Shown here: positions 35,595 through 45,225 of the stretch, piece after piece | How the letters are laid out: each line of letters opens with the position of its first letter | Position numbering within the stretch: the stretch's first letter is position 1 | Assembly (NCBI GenBank): GCA_965262595.1 | Contig: OZ253548.1 | Span: 248,001 to 312,000, forward strand | Length of the DNA: 64,000 nt | From: CATQHB01 sp965262595 | GTDB lineage: Bacteria > Chloroflexota > Dehalococcoidia > Lucifugimonadales > UBA3495 | Reading direction: 5' to 3' | Program-made: the position numbers and the translations under genes | The notes under the pieces: model-generated | Database searches by the model: none | The model's input: the letters and a program-made list of their open reading frames with translations, nothing else | Told to the model about the DNA's origin: nothing

Positions 35595-36000
35595 ACTTAT
35601 AATGTCCTCAACCAGGCGTATTAATGATTGCGCGGCTACCGGCGCCGTTTGGCGTCAATTGACGGTGGACAAACCCATGCTTCAAGTTCTTGTTAGCTGG
35701 ACCCACCTGGGTTGGAAATGAAGCTAACCTAAACACGCTCCCCGAATACCAGACAAACCCAACAGGTATCGGAGCTAAGCCTCCGCTCACTTACCCATTG
35801 CACCTGGTTTCTACCGAATGAAACATTAACTACCCGGTATCTGCAACGAGGCGAGAGTCCTACACGGTTTCAGTTGAATAGCAATATATACTAACGCTCT
35901 TTCCAATGTCAAACAGAAACCGGCCGGGGTTGGCTGGAGCTGCCGCTCCGGCGCCAAGCTTAAACCCCCAAGCATCGTTTTCGGGGCGACTCACTTGCAT
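35595..36000. other. Intergenic DNA upstream of oppD
   Basis: 406 bp with no coding frame that looks real. A TTGACG hexamer is present on the minus strand but lacks a -10 at a fitting distance. No repeat or terminator is seen. Confidence 0.45.
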
Positions 36001-37638
36001 TTACGCTCGGCGCGCTCCTCGGGACCTGGCGTCCAGGTTCATGGCAACGCGGGACCGGAAAGGCCGGACCCGATTTTGGGCTGAGGTTACTCCCAGGGGC
36101 GCAACGAATATGGTGCTTTTGCCGGCGGCGTGAGGCGAGAAAAAGTCGGTCACCGCGTCGTCGTAAAAGGTGAGGCCGCTGGCCCCCAAGTCCAGGGAAT
36201 GAGTGTTCAAGTATAGTCTGCCTCCGATGATTCCGGCTTCCAATTGAGCCGCCCGATACCCCCGGTTGCCATATTGTTGCAGGATTAGTTCCAGGTCGGC
36301 CATAAAAAATACTACTGCCGCCGCGTCCGCCGGCAAGGCCTGCTCGAAGCCCAGGTGGCCGGCCTCCTCTCGAAATTCCCCGGCCTGGAGTAAAGCCAGC
36401 CCCTCCTTTGAATTGCTGTAGTAGTAAGCCCCGGAGGGAAGGTCTGCCACCGCATTGACGATGATGTAGAGGTCCAGCAGGCTGTCCCCCGGTTTGGCTA
36501 GAAAATCGGAAGGGACTCCCTTCGTGGCGCAGTCCAATATTGCGCTCAGGCTGGCGAAAGAAATGGGCACGCGGTCAAAGCGACGGGTGGAGCCGCGTTT
36601 CTTTATGGTTTCCCCCAGTGGGGCGGACGACAAGGCGCCGACGTTGGGTTCTTGAAAAGGAAAGAAATCCCCAGGAGATTCCCCAATCGGGAAATCGATA
36701 CCGCTGCGGCAGGTGGCAACCTCGGCATCCACGGTCAGCAGCGTGGCGGTGTGCATTTGCCGTATCTCGGGGTAGTCAATTTCCCCCGGCGCCGTAATTA
36801 TGGAGGCCCCAGCCACCGGTTCCAGCGGCGCGGCTTCCGTGTTTGAGACGGCCTCCGGTTTAGCGCAGGTTCCGGACTCTGCATCTGCATCTAAGCCGGA
36901 ATTGTTGTAGATGTCGGTACCAAGTCCGATCGGGACCAGGCAAATAGCGGCTTCGGCAACCCCATCGATGCCTAGCAAGTCGTTAACCGGATTGTCCAGG
37001 AAGGCATTGAGCACCTGTGCCGGCAAGCCGGCGGCGGCGGCGGTAGCCAGCAAATTGGCCGCAACCGTGCCGGTGTCCCACAAGCAATAACGGTAGCCGC
37101 GGTTCCGGTATTTCCAGGAGCTGCGCCAGAAGACGGTAGTAAGAATTATGGTTCCCGGAGCCGCCGCTATTTGGGCGTAACCTCCGGCCGCCTGGGACAA
37201 GTCGGAGCGGTAGTCTCCGGTGCGCAACCTGGTCAGGCTAAAGTCTGCCGGTGAAAAATGATAAACCCCGGCTTCCAATCCGGAAATATCGCGGCATACC
37301 AGATATGCTTCCACCGGATACAGTCCGCCGGCGGAGGCCGCAGCACGGAAATGGACTTCCCCCGCCGTTCTAAATACTCCGGTCCTGATTACACCGGCGG
37401 AAAAATACAGGAGCTGTGCCAGCGTGGTCAGGTTTGGCTCCGGCCCCCCGGTTGAGGTTAGGGCGCTGACCGCTTCCAGAGTCGGGGTTTCCGGCGAGGG
37501 GAAATCGCCAGGCAGGGATACCGTAGGCAGCCCGGAATAGGTCTTGTATAGGGGCGGCTTATTAGCCAGGTTGATATAGGCCAATTTGGTGGATTCGTGA
37601 AAGGACGCAGCCGCCCGGGTGTCATTATTCAGCGCCAA
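36001..37638 (-). CDS. SagB-type flavin oxidoreductase with two tandem nitroreductase domains
   Basis: 545 residues. The first nitroreductase unit runs about residues 60-255 (SAGGLYPVEAYLV, RNRGYRYCLWDTG) and the second about 335-530 (KKRGSTRRFDRVP, YGNRGYRAAQLEAG, FYDDAVTDFF). A Pro/Ala-rich linker joins them. SagB-type enzymes are FMN oxidases that turn azolines to azoles in TOMM peptides, though many act elsewhere. Here it lies between a peptide-binding lipoprotein and peptide ATPases. No cyclodehydratase (YcaO) or precursor peptide is visible, so a RiPP role is only a suggestion. Confidence 0.85.
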   Translation of the reverse strand: MALNNDTRAAASFHESTKLAYINLANKPPLYKTYSGLPTVSLPGDFPSPETPTLEAVSALTSTGGPEPNLTTLAQLLYFSAGVIRTGVFRTAGEVHFRAAASAGGLYPVEAYLVCRDISGLEAGVYHFSPADFSLTRLRTGDYRSDLSQAAGGYAQIAAAPGTIILTTVFWRSSWKYRNRGYRYCLWDTGTVAANLLATAAAAGLPAQVLNAFLDNPVNDLLGIDGVAEAAICLVPIGLGTDIYNNSGLDADAESGTCAKPEAVSNTEAAPLEPVAGASIITAPGEIDYPEIRQMHTATLLTVDAEVATCRSGIDFPIGESPGDFFPFQEPNVGALSSAPLGETIKKRGSTRRFDRVPISFASLSAILDCATKGVPSDFLAKPGDSLLDLYIIVNAVADLPSGAYYYSNSKEGLALLQAGEFREEAGHLGFEQALPADAAAVVFFMADLELILQQYGNRGYRAAQLEAGIIGGRLYLNTHSLDLGASGLTFYDDAVTDFFSPHAAGKSTIFVAPLGVTSAQNRVRPFRSRVAMNLDARSRGARRA

Positions 37639-37732
37639 GTTTCCTCCGATTTCGTTCGGGAATTCCCATCCGTTGGGGCATCAGAGCCCCGGTGTGGCTC
37701 CGGCGCCAGGTTAACCAGGGACTCTTTGCCAA

Positions 37733-39511
37733 CTATTCATCAAAGTAAACATAACGTAATTTGGGGATCACCAGGGGATTAAGCAGGTAACCCTTGACGT
37801 TGGGCTTGATTAAGGCATGGCCCTCACCACGGTTCCAGGTAGGCACCCAGGGCGCATCCGCCAGTATCATTGTTTCGATTCTGTTGTAGAGTTGAAACCG
37901 GGTATCCTGGTCCGGCTCCACCCGGGCCTGCTCCAGGAGCGCGTCCACTTCCGGGTTGGAGTAGTTTGTATGGTTGTTTTCACTTTCGCTGTGGAACAGG
38001 ATGTCAAGGAAGTTCTGCGGGTCCGGATAATCGGCAATCCAACCGAACTGGAACATTTGGAAACGATTCTCATGTACGTCCTGGAGGAAAGTGGCGTATT
38101 CGGTCTGCTGAATATCCACCCTTAATCCCAAGTTTTCCCACGCCTGTATTATGACCTCCAAGTCCAGCGGCAAGGCTGCGCCAAAACTACCGGATACGGA
38201 CAGCGTAACCAGCGGAAGGTCGCCCAGTCGGTCCCCATATTTGGATTCCATCATTAGTCGCCGGGCTTTCTCCGGGTTGAACTCATAGCCGGGCAAGTCG
38301 GGATTATATGACGGAAACCCGGGCGGGATGATGCCCTTGGCCGGGTTGACCAAGTCGTCGTACACGGTGGTCGCGATGGCCTGACGATCAAAGGCCAGAT
38401 TCAGGGCTTGGCGTACTTTGGGATCGTCCAGGGGAGGTTCGTTGACGTTCAAACCGATGTAGAAAACGCTGAAGACGGGCGGCGCGATATGTAGTTCAGC
38501 GTTCAGGGAACTGCTCGCATCCTGGACCCGCTCCAGGTCGGCCAGGCCAACCCCGGTAACGTGTATCTCATCGTTCTCGTACATAATCATGGAGTTCCCG
38601 CCGCTCATGATGAACTCTACTTCGTCCAGGTACGGTGGCCCCAAGTGGTAGCTTTCGTTGCGCGCCAGTATCAATATCTCCCCCAGGTCGTACCGGGTCA
38701 GTCGAAAAGGGCCGGTGCCGTTGGGCCGATCCAGCCAGTTTTCCTCAGCGCTTTCTACGTTATTTCGGTCAAGCACAAAGGCGGTGGGATAGGTTAATTT
38801 GGACAAGAAATAAGACTTGGGGGCATCTATAGTTATTTCCAGGGTACGGTCGTCAACTACCCGCACTCCGGATATCGATTGCGCCGCTCCTTCCAGCTTT
38901 GCGGCAACCCCAACGATGTCTCCCAGGTACTGTTGAGCGACCGGAGCAAGAGTTTTGGGGTCGGTTGCCCGCTCCAGAGACCAGCGTGCATCCTCGGCGG
39001 TAACCGGCTTGCCGTCGTGAAACTGCGCGCTCCCCCTCAGATGGAAGGTGTAGGTCCGTCCGTCCGCGCTGATGTCCCAGCTTTCGGCCAAGTCCGGGGC
39101 CACTTCCAGGTCCGGATTAATGGTTACCAGGCCGCCGAACACTTCTACGATTATCGCCGCCGAACCGGCGTCGGTGGTCAAGTGAGGGTCCAGGGTTGGC
39201 GGGTCGGAATATAATCGCACCAATCGCCCGCCGGGCGGTATTGCCGATGCGGTAGCCGACGCAGCCTCCGGCGATGCGCTTTCCGGCGATGCGGCATTGG
39301 GGCTAACGGGAGTAGGTGCGGCGTTTCGGCTTTCCACGGGGGAGTCGAGGGTTGAAGTTGGCCCAGGTGCAGCCGGAACGGAGGCCGATTCAACAGCTTC
39401 TGAGGCCGCCGCCCCGGCAAGACCTGAGTTGGGGACTGCCGTCGGAGAGGTGGAGCAGGCCGCCAGGAGCATTGCCCCCAGAGCCATAAGTAACAGCCAG
39501 CGGATTCCCAT
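37733..39511 (-). CDS. Peptide-type ABC transporter substrate-binding lipoprotein (SBP family 5)
   Basis: 592 residues. A lipoprotein signal is present: membrane segment near residues 5-18, then LLAAC with lipidated Cys19. A low-complexity Ser/Pro/Ala spacer of about 75 residues follows, including short repeats (SPESASPEAASATAS). The binding domain has the family motif WDISADGRTYTFHLR and the C-terminal LIKPNVKGY region. It would capture peptides or similar ligands outside the membrane. It precedes the SagB-like gene and the two ATPases on the same strand. Confidence 0.88.
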   Translation of the reverse strand: MGIRWLLLMALGAMLLAACSTSPTAVPNSGLAGAAASEAVESASVPAAPGPTSTLDSPVESRNAAPTPVSPNAASPESASPEAASATASAIPPGGRLVRLYSDPPTLDPHLTTDAGSAAIIVEVFGGLVTINPDLEVAPDLAESWDISADGRTYTFHLRGSAQFHDGKPVTAEDARWSLERATDPKTLAPVAQQYLGDIVGVAAKLEGAAQSISGVRVVDDRTLEITIDAPKSYFLSKLTYPTAFVLDRNNVESAEENWLDRPNGTGPFRLTRYDLGEILILARNESYHLGPPYLDEVEFIMSGGNSMIMYENDEIHVTGVGLADLERVQDASSSLNAELHIAPPVFSVFYIGLNVNEPPLDDPKVRQALNLAFDRQAIATTVYDDLVNPAKGIIPPGFPSYNPDLPGYEFNPEKARRLMMESKYGDRLGDLPLVTLSVSGSFGAALPLDLEVIIQAWENLGLRVDIQQTEYATFLQDVHENRFQMFQFGWIADYPDPQNFLDILFHSESENNHTNYSNPEVDALLEQARVEPDQDTRFQLYNRIETMILADAPWVPTWNRGEGHALIKPNVKGYLLNPLVIPKLRYVYFDE

Positions 39512-39528
39512 GCGTTTGCCCTTGCTGA

Positions 39529-39915
39529 TCAGTTTAGAGCCTGGGTTCCCTTGCGTTTTCGGTAGATTTCTACCGCGGCGTACTCAATTACGGAGCCCTT
39601 GACCGGCGGGTTGGGTTTCTTGACCCTGACCCGAACCCCATCCAGGGGCAGTTCCGCCAAAAGCCGGTCGGCGATTGTCTGGGCCACGGATTCCAACAGA
39701 TTTTGAGAATCTCCCTCAACCACCGATTTTACTGTCCGATATATCAAGGTGTAACTAATGGTGTCTTCCAGCCGGTCGGTCGCTCCGGGTACCGTCAGGT
39801 CAACATCGGCCTCTAAGTCAACCACATAGGATTGTCCCAGAGCCTTTTCCTCCGAGTTGACCCCGTGATACCCATAAAACCGCATTCCTTTTAAGATTAT
39901 CCGGTCAGAGGACAA
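39529..39915 (-). CDS. folB: Dihydroneopterin aldolase
   Basis: 128 residues from a TTG start that gives SDRIILKGMRFYGYHGVNSEE, the family opening. The enzyme makes 6-hydroxymethyl-dihydropterin for folate. The catalytic Glu/Lys pair fits VNSEE near residue 20 and RVKKPNPPVKG near residue 97. The stop is 17 bp before the lipoprotein gene's start. No other folate gene is adjacent. Confidence 0.88.
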   Translation of the reverse strand: MSSDRIILKGMRFYGYHGVNSEEKALGQSYVVDLEADVDLTVPGATDRLEDTISYTLIYRTVKSVVEGDSQNLLESVAQTIADRLLAELPLDGVRVRVKKPNPPVKGSVIEYAAVEIYRKRKGTQALN

Positions 39916-39931
39916 TTCCCGCTCCGCTTTC

Positions 39932-39957
39932 GCTGTTGGGCTTTGCTGTTGGGCTTT
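39932..39957. repeat. Tandem duplication of a 13-bp unit
   Basis: GCTGTTGGGCTTT occurs twice in a row in the small gap upstream of folB. Confidence 0.85.
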
Positions 39958-40059
39958 ATTGGATTCTGATTCATTATTAGCCGGATTGTCCGGCGAGCAG
40001 CCGTTGGTGCGCCCAACGGGTTGATATTGACTATCCAGCCTGTTGTTGGGCCAGCTTCA

Positions 40060-40938
40060 TCACCCGCCCGCTTCGTGAATGGCCTTGGCCAGGGCGAGCA
40101 GGTTCTGGGCGCGCTTGACCACCGGCACATCCACCATTTTGCCGTCCAGCGCTAAAGAGCCGCGGCCGGTTGACTCCGCTTCGTTCCAGGCTGCCACCAC
40201 CTGGCGGGCGTAGGCCACATCCTCGTCCAAAGGGCTGAACGCTTTGTTGATTGTCTCAATCTGCGAAGGATGGATGGCGAACTTGCCGGTATAACCCAAT
40301 TGACGGGCGACACCGGCATCCTGCAATAGTCCCTCGGGATTACGGAAGGCCACGTAGGGGCTGTCCAGGGCGGCAATTCCGGCAGCCCGGGCGGCGACAG
40401 CAACGGCAGCCCGAGGGTAGTAAACCTCTTCCCCGGCGTCGGTGCGCTGAATTCCCATATCGTTGGTGTAGTCTTCGGCGCCAAAGGCAATCCCTACGAT
40501 TCGGGGCGACGCGGCGGCCATATCGTGAACATTGATGACGGCCCGGGCGCTTTCAATCCAGGGAATGATTTTGATTTGACCGTACTCCAGGCCGGCGGAG
40601 GCTTCCAATGGTGTGATAATGCGCTCAATTTCCTTCAAGTCCCACGCTGACTCGGTCTTGCCTACGCTGACACCGTACAGGTCCGGTGACAGCACCGCGG
40701 CCAGCTCATCGTGGGTCAGGCCGGTATCCAAAGAATTGGCGCGGGCCATCACCCGCTTACCGGCCCGGCGCAAGGCGGGAATCCATTGAGCGGCCAGGTC
40801 CCGGGCGGCGCTTTTTTCCGCCTCCGGCACCGAGTCTTCCAGGTCCACCATAATAATGTCAGCATTAAAGCCCAGCGCCCTTTCCAGCATATTGGCGCGG
40901 TTGCCGGGCACAAAAATCAGGCTGCGCAAGAGTTCCAA
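40060..40938 (-). CDS. HpcH/HpaI-family CoA-ester lyase (citrate lyase beta-like)
   Basis: 292 residues, TIM-barrel. TTG start with GGAGG ahead. RSLIFVPGNRANM at the N-terminus and MVDLEDSVPEAEK near residue 30 are CitE/malyl-CoA lyase hallmarks. PWIESARAVINV and AFGAEDYTNDMG carry the metal-binding Glu/Asp. CitE proper needs CitD and CitF, which are absent, so a free-standing malyl- or citramalyl-CoA lyase is more likely. It lies alone between folB and polA. Confidence 0.85.
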   Translation of the reverse strand: MELLRSLIFVPGNRANMLERALGFNADIIMVDLEDSVPEAEKSAARDLAAQWIPALRRAGKRVMARANSLDTGLTHDELAAVLSPDLYGVSVGKTESAWDLKEIERIITPLEASAGLEYGQIKIIPWIESARAVINVHDMAAASPRIVGIAFGAEDYTNDMGIQRTDAGEEVYYPRAAVAVAARAAGIAALDSPYVAFRNPEGLLQDAGVARQLGYTGKFAIHPSQIETINKAFSPLDEDVAYARQVVAAWNEAESTGRGSLALDGKMVDVPVVKRAQNLLALAKAIHEAGG

Positions 40939-41063
40939 GGATTCCTCCAGAAATTAAGGTTCTACCCGAATAGGAGTGATTTTAGCTAACGAACGCTCCC
41001 CAGAACCAGGTAATAGGGGAATTCGTGAAGGTGGGACCGACCGATTCCTCGGTTCTTGCTGCC

Positions 41064-43949
41064 TTACTCCATGTCCCCCCAGGTTTCGCCCCATTTGACA
41101 TCCACCATTAGGGAAACGTCCAAGTCCATAGCCGCGGGCATCTCGTCAAAGACCACTGCTTGCAGGGTATCCATTTCGGACCGGGGCACTTCAAAGACCA
41201 ACTCATCATGGACCTGAAGCAGTATCCGCGCCCGTAGCTTCTCCTGATTCATCCGGTGATAGACCCGAATCATTGCCAGCTTCATAATGTCGGCGGCGGT
41301 GCCTTGAACCGGCATATTGATTGCCATGCGCTCGGCGCCATTACGCACATTATAGTTGGAAGCGTTGATTTCCGGTACGTAACGCCGTCGGCCCAGCAGG
41401 GTTTCAACGTACTTGGTTCTCCGGGTTTCTTCTTTGACCCGGTCCAGATATTCGGAAATACCCGGGTACTTGCTGAAGTAAGTTTCAATGAATCTGGCCC
41501 CGTGCTCCCGACTGAACCCGGTTTGTTGGGAGATGCCGTGGGCCGACAATCCGTAAATGACCCCAAAATTCAAAACCTTGGCAATGCGCCTCTGTTCCGA
41601 ATTAACTTCATTAATTGGAACCTCGTTCATCAGCGAGGCGGTGGAAGAGTGAATATCTTCTCCCCGCCGGAAGGCCTCCAGCAGCCCCGAGTCTTGAGAA
41701 AGATGGGCCAGCACCCGCAGTTCAATTTGGGAATAGTCGGCGGAAAACAGCACCCAGTCCGGCGCCTGCTCGGCGATAAAAGCTCTTCGCACTTGACGGC
41801 CCAACTCGGTGCGGATGGGGATGTTCTGCAAATTCGGGTCGCTGCTGGACATCCGACCGGTGGCCGAGCCAACCTGGTTATACTTGGTATGAATCCGTCC
41901 GGTATGCGGGTTAATCATCTCCGGTAAAGCGTCAACGTAGGTGGACTTGAGCTTGGTAAGTTGGCGGTATTCCAGGATTTTATCCACCACCTGATGGTGG
42001 CCCCTCAGTCCTTCCAGGGAGTTGGCGTCGGTCGAGTATCCGGTCTTGGTGCGCTTGGTTTTGGGCAAGCCCAATTCCTGGAACAACAAATCGCTCAATT
42101 GCTGCGGAGAGTTGATGTTAACCGTATGGCCGATGGTTTGGTATAGCTCCCCCTCAGTCTGTTGCATCTGCTGGTTCAAGTCCCGAGACATTTCATGGAG
42201 CACGCCTACGTCCAGCTTGATGCCTTGCCGCTGCATATTAACCAGGACCGGGACCAGGGCCATTTCCACGTCGGCCAACATATTGACCAGCCCTTGCCGC
42301 TCTATCTGGTCGTGCAATACAGCGTGAAGGCGGCAGGTCATATCGGCGTCGGCCGCGGCATAAGGCGCGGCGTCTTCAATCGGCACTAGGTCAAAGGTCT
42401 TTTGCTTGGCTCCCCGTCCGATGAGGTTGGTTATCTGGGTCATCTCCACGCCCAACATATCCTGGGTCAGGTTCTTAAGTCCGATGTTGCTTTTGCTCAA
42501 AAGGTGAGCGGCTACCATCGTATCGAAGTTGACGTTCTGCGGGTTAATGCCGTAGTTGGCCAGCATCATTAGGTCAAAATTTGCGTTGTGCGCGTACTTG
42601 GCCAGTTCCGGCGATTCCATCAGGGACTTGATTCGGGCCAGCGTCGATTCCAGCGGCAATTGGCTGCCTTCCCGGTGACCAACCGGGATGTACCAGGCCC
42701 GCCCCGGCTCGTCGGAAAAACTTAAACCTACCAATTCGGCCTGCATCGGGTCGATGCCCGTGGTCTCGGTATCGAAGGCGAAACTCCCGGCTTCCCGCAG
42801 GGTAGCTAACATTTGCTCCAACTGTTCCTCGGTTTTAACAGTTACATAGTTGGTGGGAATAGCGTCCCGGCTTACGGCGTCCGCGCCGTTGCTTTCATCA
42901 CCGGCGGGACTTGCGCCCGTCTCGGCTGCGCTGGCGGGGGTTGGCAACCTTGGAATGACGCTGAAGAACTCTAACTCCGTAAGAAATTGGACGACCTGCT
43001 CCCGGTCAAACCCACCGTAACGGGCGGCGTCCAAAACCAGTTCCACCGGAGCGTCCCGGGAAATGGTCGTAAGGATCCGGTTCTCAAAAGCCAGCTCCTT
43101 ACTTTCCGACAGAGACTGGCGCACGCTGGGCGGCTTCACGTCATCCAGGTGTTCGTAGATACCTTCCAGGCTGTGGTACTCGTTGAGCAGACCGATAGCT
43201 CGCTTCTCGCCGACGCGAGGAACGCCGGGGATGTTATCCGACGAGTCGCCCAGCAGGGACTTGAAGTCCGGCTGTTGGGCCGCAGTTAGGCCGGAATATC
43301 GGGCGGCCAGTTCCACCTCGTCGTACACCTTCCGGTCCTGGATGCTGGAGGCAAGGTCAACCCTTACCCGGGGAGAAATCAATTGGAACGTATCCCGGTC
43401 GCCGGTCAAAATGACGGTATCAATGCCCTGTTCCTCGGCGTGCCGGCAGAGAGTGCCAATGACATCGTCCGCCTCAAACCCATCCACTTCATACACCGGC
43501 ACGCCAAATGCTTGCATCAGCTCTTTGACCCGCTGGAATTGGGGGCGCAGCTCCGGAGGAGTTGGTTGACGCTGCGCCTTGTAAGCTTCAAATCTCAGGT
43601 GCCGGAAAGTCGGGGCCGGCGTGTCAAAGGCGATGGCGCAGTGGGTCGGTTTCCAGTCTTGCAGCGCTCGCAAAAACACGTTGGCAAAGCCGTAAACGCC
43701 GGTTACGTCCTCTCCGGTAGTGGAGACGGTGAGGTTCCTTTGAGTGGATATGGCCCTAAAGGAGCGGTGCACCATTGCGTGACCGTCCATTACCATCAGC
43801 AAGGGCTTTGCTCCGGAAGTAACGGCAGTGCCGCTGGTATCGCTCGTGTCGGCGGTGTCGGCGGTGTCGGCGGTGTCGGCAGTCTCGGCAGTCTCGGCAG
43901 TCTCGGCAGTGTCAAACAGGGGCATAAGTGAGCCTTGGGCCTCGGCCAT
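41064..43949 (-). CDS. polA: DNA polymerase I
   Basis: 961 residues. All three parts are present: 5'-3' nuclease (GFEADDVIGTL, SDNIPGVPRVGEK), 3'-5' exonuclease with DEDD residues intact (FAFDTETTG, AHNANFDLM, YAAADADMT), and polymerase motifs A (SADYSQIELR), B (RRIAKVLNFGVIYG) and C (QVHDELVFE). Proofreading should therefore be active, unlike in many Gram-positive homologues. The first 45 residues are a Thr-Ala-Glu/Asp low-complexity stretch encoded by a 9-bp repeat. Confidence 0.96.
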   Translation of the reverse strand: MAEAQGSLMPLFDTAETAETAETADTADTADTADTSDTSGTAVTSGAKPLLMVMDGHAMVHRSFRAISTQRNLTVSTTGEDVTGVYGFANVFLRALQDWKPTHCAIAFDTPAPTFRHLRFEAYKAQRQPTPPELRPQFQRVKELMQAFGVPVYEVDGFEADDVIGTLCRHAEEQGIDTVILTGDRDTFQLISPRVRVDLASSIQDRKVYDEVELAARYSGLTAAQQPDFKSLLGDSSDNIPGVPRVGEKRAIGLLNEYHSLEGIYEHLDDVKPPSVRQSLSESKELAFENRILTTISRDAPVELVLDAARYGGFDREQVVQFLTELEFFSVIPRLPTPASAAETGASPAGDESNGADAVSRDAIPTNYVTVKTEEQLEQMLATLREAGSFAFDTETTGIDPMQAELVGLSFSDEPGRAWYIPVGHREGSQLPLESTLARIKSLMESPELAKYAHNANFDLMMLANYGINPQNVNFDTMVAAHLLSKSNIGLKNLTQDMLGVEMTQITNLIGRGAKQKTFDLVPIEDAAPYAAADADMTCRLHAVLHDQIERQGLVNMLADVEMALVPVLVNMQRQGIKLDVGVLHEMSRDLNQQMQQTEGELYQTIGHTVNINSPQQLSDLLFQELGLPKTKRTKTGYSTDANSLEGLRGHHQVVDKILEYRQLTKLKSTYVDALPEMINPHTGRIHTKYNQVGSATGRMSSSDPNLQNIPIRTELGRQVRRAFIAEQAPDWVLFSADYSQIELRVLAHLSQDSGLLEAFRRGEDIHSSTASLMNEVPINEVNSEQRRIAKVLNFGVIYGLSAHGISQQTGFSREHGARFIETYFSKYPGISEYLDRVKEETRRTKYVETLLGRRRYVPEINASNYNVRNGAERMAINMPVQGTAADIMKLAMIRVYHRMNQEKLRARILLQVHDELVFEVPRSEMDTLQAVVFDEMPAAMDLDVSLMVDVKWGETWGDME
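43846..43913. repeat. 9-bp minisatellite inside the 5' end of polA
   Basis: About seven copies of a GTCGGC(G/A)GT-type unit read on the minus strand as (Thr-Ala-Glu/Asp)n. Unit length is a multiple of three, so copy-number change would keep the frame. Confidence 0.9.
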
Positions 43950-44027
43950 TGGGACACCTCAATTGTCGGCATTGGGGTAGCGCTGCGGTAGCGGCCGGTT
44001 AAAGCTATCGTCGGTCTGGCTGACTGC

Positions 44028-44033
44028 ATTATA
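44028..44033 (-). promoter_or_regulatory. Possible -10 box for polA
   Basis: A perfect TATAAT on the minus strand lies about 80 bp ahead of polA. No good -35 is found at 16-18 bp, so the call is weak. Confidence 0.35.
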
Positions 44034-44289
44034 CAACAGGGGATAGTAGGCACATACCAGGGATTTGACCCAATTTTTTGCAACCCTGGAACCCTGAAAA
44101 AATCCTGACTGTTACGGCGCATTTAAGAACAGCGCATTTAAGAAATGAAGGGGAGCAATATCCTCCAAAAGCTCACAGAATTTCCCACATCCCTGCCAAA
44201 GTCCTGGTGCAGGTGTACCCCCGCTGACTCTGTGCTTGTCTAAGGGCCGGAATGTGGTTCAATAGGCTCACCGCGCGCGGGTTCTCCTT

Positions 44290-44317
44290 GATGATCGAAC
44301 GGCGATGATCGAACGGC
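44290..44317. repeat. Tandem duplication of a 14-bp unit
   Basis: GATGATCGAACGGC appears twice head to tail in the polA-FmdB gap. The rest of this 484-bp gap shows only the two candidate promoter boxes. Confidence 0.85.
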
Positions 44318-44358
44318 TCGTTGTTCATCTGGCGGCTACTGTCCCCTGGGGCCATACG

Positions 44359-44367
44359 TGCTACAAT
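44359..44367 (+). promoter_or_regulatory. Extended -10 promoter for the FmdB-thiE-translin operon
   Basis: TGCTACAAT combines an extended TGn with TACAAT. It is about 67 bp upstream of the first start codon. A consensus -35 is not obvious, which is usual for extended -10 promoters. Confidence 0.45.
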
Positions 44368-44433
44368 GTTTTCCAGATTGCCGAAAGATGGTCGCCACCT
44401 AATCGGAAGGTTAACCAAGCTGGGTGTCGGTAT

Positions 44434-44829
44434 ATGCCCATTTATGAATATCGCTGCGAGGACTGTCAGCACCTGAACTCGGTGTTGGTTTATAGCTGGT
44501 CGAAAGATACCGACCGCGCTTGCACCCGTTGTAATGGGTCTAACCTTCAAAGACTGGTTTCCCGGTTCTCGGTGCGCCGCTCCTGGGGGGAGAGCCTGAA
44601 CTGGGCTCCCAGCGGCGAGACTTTGACCGACGTTAATGAGGATGACCCGGCCAGCCTGGACCGGTTTATGGGTCGGATTAAGCAGGAAATGGGCGGCCAG
44701 GTTACATCGGACTTTGAAGGAATGCGGCGGGATCTGCATTCCGGCCCCCGGTCCGTCGATGGTTCAGGATCATCCCCGTCCGAAACCTCCGCCCCGGGTG
44801 AAAGCGCCGGCGCCGGCAGCGATGGTTAA
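44434..44829 (+). CDS. FmdB-type zinc-ribbon protein 1
   Basis: 131 residues. The start MPIYEYRCEDCQH is the standard FmdB opening, so a longer upstream frame is dropped. Two Cys pairs (CEDC and CTRC) form the ribbon. FmdB-like proteins are putative regulators, and their mechanism is poorly known. The C-terminal half is Ser/Gly-rich and acidic. A second FmdB-like gene follows 39 bp later. Confidence 0.85.
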   Translation: MPIYEYRCEDCQHLNSVLVYSWSKDTDRACTRCNGSNLQRLVSRFSVRRSWGESLNWAPSGETLTDVNEDDPASLDRFMGRIKQEMGGQVTSDFEGMRRDLHSGPRSVDGSGSSPSETSAPGESAGAGSDG

Positions 44830-44868
44830 TCCTTACTTCAATTAACCCCCTTCCGGAGAGTGCCGGTT

Positions 44869-45210
44869 ATGCCCATTTATGAATACCGTTGCGGGAACTG
44901 TGATCGGGTTTCTTCTTTTTTCACCCGGTCAATAAACGCCGAACTGATTCCGGTGTGTTCCCACTGCCAAAGCTGCGATATGCACCGGCGAATGTCATCC
45001 TTCGCCCTGGGCAAGACAACCCAATCGGTTCAAGACCGGTATTCCTCCGGCGCCGGAACGTCCGCGATGGACTACTACAGCGACCCGCGCAACATTGGCC
45101 GAAACGTTGAAGAGAGTTTTCAGCGCCACGGCGTGGAAATGCCCGAGTCGGTCCGGGATAACATTGCTGCCGCCCGCGAAGGCTCCTTGCCCAAAGACCT
45201 GGATACATAA
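44869..45210 (+). CDS. FmdB-type zinc-ribbon protein 2
   Basis: 113 residues from ATG 44869, with GGAGAG upstream; a GTG at 44860 is possible. MPIYEYRCGNC repeats the opening of its neighbour, with a second Cys pair at CSHC. The C-terminus (DYYSDPRNIGRNVEESFQRHG) is unlike the first copy. It is probably an old tandem paralogue. Confidence 0.82.
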   Translation: MPIYEYRCGNCDRVSSFFTRSINAELIPVCSHCQSCDMHRRMSSFALGKTTQSVQDRYSSGAGTSAMDYYSDPRNIGRNVEESFQRHGVEMPESVRDNIAAAREGSLPKDLDT

Positions 45211-45225
45211 AGGAACGGAATTGTT

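Noticed and set aside
36001..37638. A TOMM (azole peptide) biosynthesis cluster around the SagB-like gene
   Set aside because: No YcaO cyclodehydratase, leader-binding partner or precursor peptide is visible within the window.
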